This document shows positions 62,067 to 64,000 of a stretch of 64,000 nt of DNA, piece after piece. A program made the position numbers and the translations under genes. The stretch lies in the NCBI GenBank assembly GCA_903860985.1, contig CAIOSO010000068.1, positions 1-64,000 on the forward strand, given 5' to 3'. Each line of letters starts with the position of its first letter. The first letter of the stretch is position 1. The notes beneath the pieces are model-generated. The model saw only the letters and a program-made list of their open reading frames with translations. It had not been told where the DNA came from and ran no database searches. This DNA comes from an uncultured Flavobacteriales bacterium (lineage in GTDB: Bacteria; Bacteroidota; Bacteroidia; Flavobacteriales_D; Crocinitomicaceae).

Positions 62067-62186
62067 TTGTTTTGTTTTATCAACGAAGGTAAGATTTACT
62101 TAATCATGTAAAATCAAATCATAAAAAAAGTTATTCTACCTAGTATTGTTAAAACAGAATTTTGAAAATTCGTACCTTCGCGATCT

Positions 62187-63509
62187 ATGCGTTTCTTATA
62201 CTTTGTTTTTAACATTTTCTTGGGTTATTCACTCCGTATGTATTTTCGTAAAATACGCTTAGTGAATGCAACTCAAAGCCGATTCAGTAGTACTATTTTC
62301 GTGAGTAACCATCCTTCGGCATTTATGGATCCACTGATTATTTCCGTTCTGCGAAAACCTATTATTTTCTTCATGACAAGGTCGGATGTATTTACCAAGT
62401 TTTCAAAGCCATTTTTGCGCAGTGCGCACATGATTCCAATTTACCGTCAACATGATGGAGGGAATTCGAATGAAAAAAACATTGAGTCCTTTCGAAAAGC
62501 TACAGAAATATTGGAAGGAAAACGAAGTTTGTTGATTTTTGGAGAAGGAATGACCGATGATGTGTTTGAACGAAGATTGAAGCCGCTGAAAAAAGGAGCT
62601 TTACGCATTGGATTTACTACATTAGAAGCGACAGGTTGGAATAAAGAGATCCGTTTGGTTGCTATTGGTTGTAATTATACCAATCCAAATGTTATGAGAA
62701 GTGATCTTTTGATTGCGGAATCCACTCCAATAATTTTGAACGACTACAAAGAGCAATATTTAGAAAATCCTTCAAAAACCATAAACGAATTAAATCGGAA
62801 ATTAGAGTCAGCACTTATTGGCGTAATTACCCATATTACATCCGAAAATGATTTTTCCTTTCATGAGCAAGTAATGATGTTGACCCGGAAAGGAATGAAT
62901 CCAACTTGTTTTGATGATCGCTATTCCTTGCAACAACGATGGGCTTATTCAAAAGATCTGGCTCATTTTTTAAATCAATACGAAGGGGTCTTGCCTTCTG
63001 AAATTGGGGAGTTGAAATCTGAACTATCCCTTTATTTTCAGCGCTTAGCATCGAATGGACTAACGGAAAAAGAACTTTATGAATACCATGAGCGTCATAC
63101 TTTGATGCTTTTCTTGAAGGTTGTATTATTATCACCTTTTGCTTTTTTAGGAATGCTTCATGCTTTTATTCCTTACTTTTTTGTCAAGCGATTTGTAGAG
63201 AAAAACTTTAAACGTCAGGTGTTTTGGAACTCCACTAAAATGGTCATTACTATGCTTGCCATGCAGATATTAAATTTGCCGCTGTTGTTTATCCTTCCGG
63301 ACTTATTAGGTGTAGATTTTTGGATTGTTTTTGCTTATTACACATCCATTGGCTTACTTGGATTGGCATGGTATCAATGCCGTAAGATGATTCAACAACT
63401 TACAGCTGCTAAGGATTCATCAAAATCTCGAATCGTTACGGAGATGTGGTCAGAGCGCCAGGCCTTATTAAAAAGAATTCAGGAGTTAATTCCTGTGAAC
63501 ATTTCATAA
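62187..63509 (+). CDS. PlsC/GPAT-type glycerolipid acyltransferase
   Basis: A 440-residue membrane-associated acyltransferase. The catalytic block is FVSNHPSAFMDPLI (39-51), where H42 and D48 are separated by five residues rather than the usual four, as in yeast Gpt2-type glycerol-3-phosphate acyltransferases. FGEGMTDDV near 108-116 binds the phosphate. Hydrophobic segments at about 310-400 anchor the C-terminal half. It may make lysophosphatidate or phosphatidate; other acceptors are possible. A TACCTTCG box ends six bases before the ATG. Confidence 0.85.
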   Translation: MRFLYFVFNIFLGYSLRMYFRKIRLVNATQSRFSSTIFVSNHPSAFMDPLIISVLRKPIIFFMTRSDVFTKFSKPFLRSAHMIPIYRQHDGGNSNEKNIESFRKATEILEGKRSLLIFGEGMTDDVFERRLKPLKKGALRIGFTTLEATGWNKEIRLVAIGCNYTNPNVMRSDLLIAESTPIILNDYKEQYLENPSKTINELNRKLESALIGVITHITSENDFSFHEQVMMLTRKGMNPTCFDDRYSLQQRWAYSKDLAHFLNQYEGVLPSEIGELKSELSLYFQRLASNGLTEKELYEYHERHTLMLFLKVVLLSPFAFLGMLHAFIPYFFVKRFVEKNFKRQVFWNSTKMVITMLAMQILNLPLLFILPDLLGVDFWIVFAYYTSIGLLGLAWYQCRKMIQQLTAAKDSSKSRIVTEMWSERQALLKRIQELIPVNIS

Positions 63510-63530
63510 TTCAACTTGTTATTGAAACGC

Positions 63531-64000
63531 ATGGAAAATCAAACCGACCAAACTAATATTCGCATAAAAAAACCCAAATGGCTGCGTGTAAAATTACCGA
63601 CAGGTGAGAACTACCGTACTGTTCGAGGATTAGTGGACGAACATAAACTTCATACTATTTGCGAAAGTGGCAGTTGTCCAAACATGGGGGAATGTTGGGG
63701 AGAAGGTACAGCAACGTTTATGATTCTCGGGAACATTTGCACCAGATCATGCGGATTCTGTGCTGTTCAAACGGGAAAACCGGAAGAGGTGGATGAGTTT
63801 GAGCCAGGAAGAGTGGCGAACAGCGTGAAAATTATGGGAGTCAAACATGCGGTTGTTACCTCGGTTGACCGCGACGATTTAAAAGATGGCGGTGCTGAAA
63901 TCTGGGCACAAACCGTTCGTGCGATTCGACAACAATCCCCAGGAACTACGCTGGAAACATTAATTCCCGATTTCGCTGGGAAATGGGAAAACTTACAAGT
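63531..64000 (+). CDS. lipA: Lipoyl synthase (3' truncated)
   Basis: The first 156 codons of a radical-SAM enzyme that inserts two sulphur atoms into octanoyl groups to make lipoate for pyruvate and 2-oxoglutarate dehydrogenases. Both iron-sulphur sites are visible: the auxiliary cluster C44, C49, C55 ([12 protein letters not shown]) and the radical-SAM C70, C74, C77 (CTRSCGFC). [14 protein letters not shown] follows. The start is the ATG at 63531, 21 bases after the acyltransferase stop. The window edge cuts the gene off. Confidence 0.96.
   Translation, partial: MENQTDQTNIRIKKPKWLRVKLPTGENYRTVRGLVDEHKLHTICESGSCPNMGECWGEGTATFMILGNICTRSCGFCAVQTGKPEEVDEFEPGRVANSVKIMGVKHAVVTSVDRDDLKDGGAEIWAQTVRAIRQQSPGTTLETLIPDFAGKWENLQ

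Overview
The window looks like a chromosomal stretch of a Bacteroidota bacterium, most likely order Flavobacteriales; a Fluviicola/Crocinitomicaceae-like organism is my guess and is not proven. Supporting signs are type IX secretion (T9SS) C-terminal domains on exported proteins, a PorE-like T9SS lipoprotein, the fused LpxC-FabZ enzyme, and families largely confined to the phylum (DUF4924, DUF4159, DUF1987, PCMD, Porin_10). Promoters follow the Bacteroidota pattern TTTG-N19-TAnnTTTG, and Shine-Dalgarno sequences are absent. The DNA is AT-rich and densely coded. I saw no insertion sequence, prophage, CRISPR array, rRNA operon or broken gene.

Layout. 1-4992: end of dnaG, an MscS channel, then convergent pdxJ, a CBS protein and nadK. 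5004-6789: two secreted peptidyl-prolyl isomerases, the second a cyclophilin-FKBP fusion. 6786-10241 (minus): T9SS-exported protein, DUF4159 protein, DMT transporter and ribD. 10402-12577: MscS channel, thioesterase and DUF1295 membrane protein. 12569-14070 (minus): small membrane ORF, DUF1569 protein and lipid kinase. 14201-17232: unknown protein, two identical tRNA-Glu genes, rpsT, terminator and porin. 17328-22131 (minus): sucD, lipoprotein FKBP, methyltransferase, pRiA4b ORF-3-like protein, CCA-adding enzyme and an RRM protein. 22481-24302: SiaC-like protein, small unknown protein, OmpH-like lipoprotein and DUF4924 protein.

24299-32743 is a tightly packed nine-gene minus-strand operon: lpxK, purine nucleoside phosphorylase, gatB, two tlpA paralogues, lpxH, tsaE, ald and an HsdR_N-domain protein. 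32759-34178 holds a VTC-domain/DUF4956 pair. 34294-41442 (plus): purT, M61 peptidase, sialidase-like protein, ung, hemE and an OmpA protein. 41485-45610 (minus): queE, porE-like gene, a UbiA prenyltransferase and maf. 45699-49049 (plus): PCMD/T9SS protein and a TonB-dependent receptor. 49050-54935 (minus): lpxD, lpxC-fabZ, lpxA, rlmD and cinA. 55013-59549 (minus): DUF4258-like protein, trxA, uvrA and rfbC. 59656-64000: dacB, ddl (minus), an acyltransferase and the start of lipA.

Functionally the window is mostly housekeeping, with a strong envelope theme. Lipid A genes (lpxA, lpxC-fabZ, lpxD, lpxH, lpxK) sit in two operons. Cell-wall genes (dacB, ddl), T9SS components and cargo, porin, OmpA and TonB proteins, and periplasmic folding or redox factors fill much of the rest. 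I did not find a convincing new defence or mobile system. The most unusual signal is regulatory: at least seven genes have a -7 promoter box only 3-6 bases before the start codon, which implies leaderless or nearly leaderless messages.
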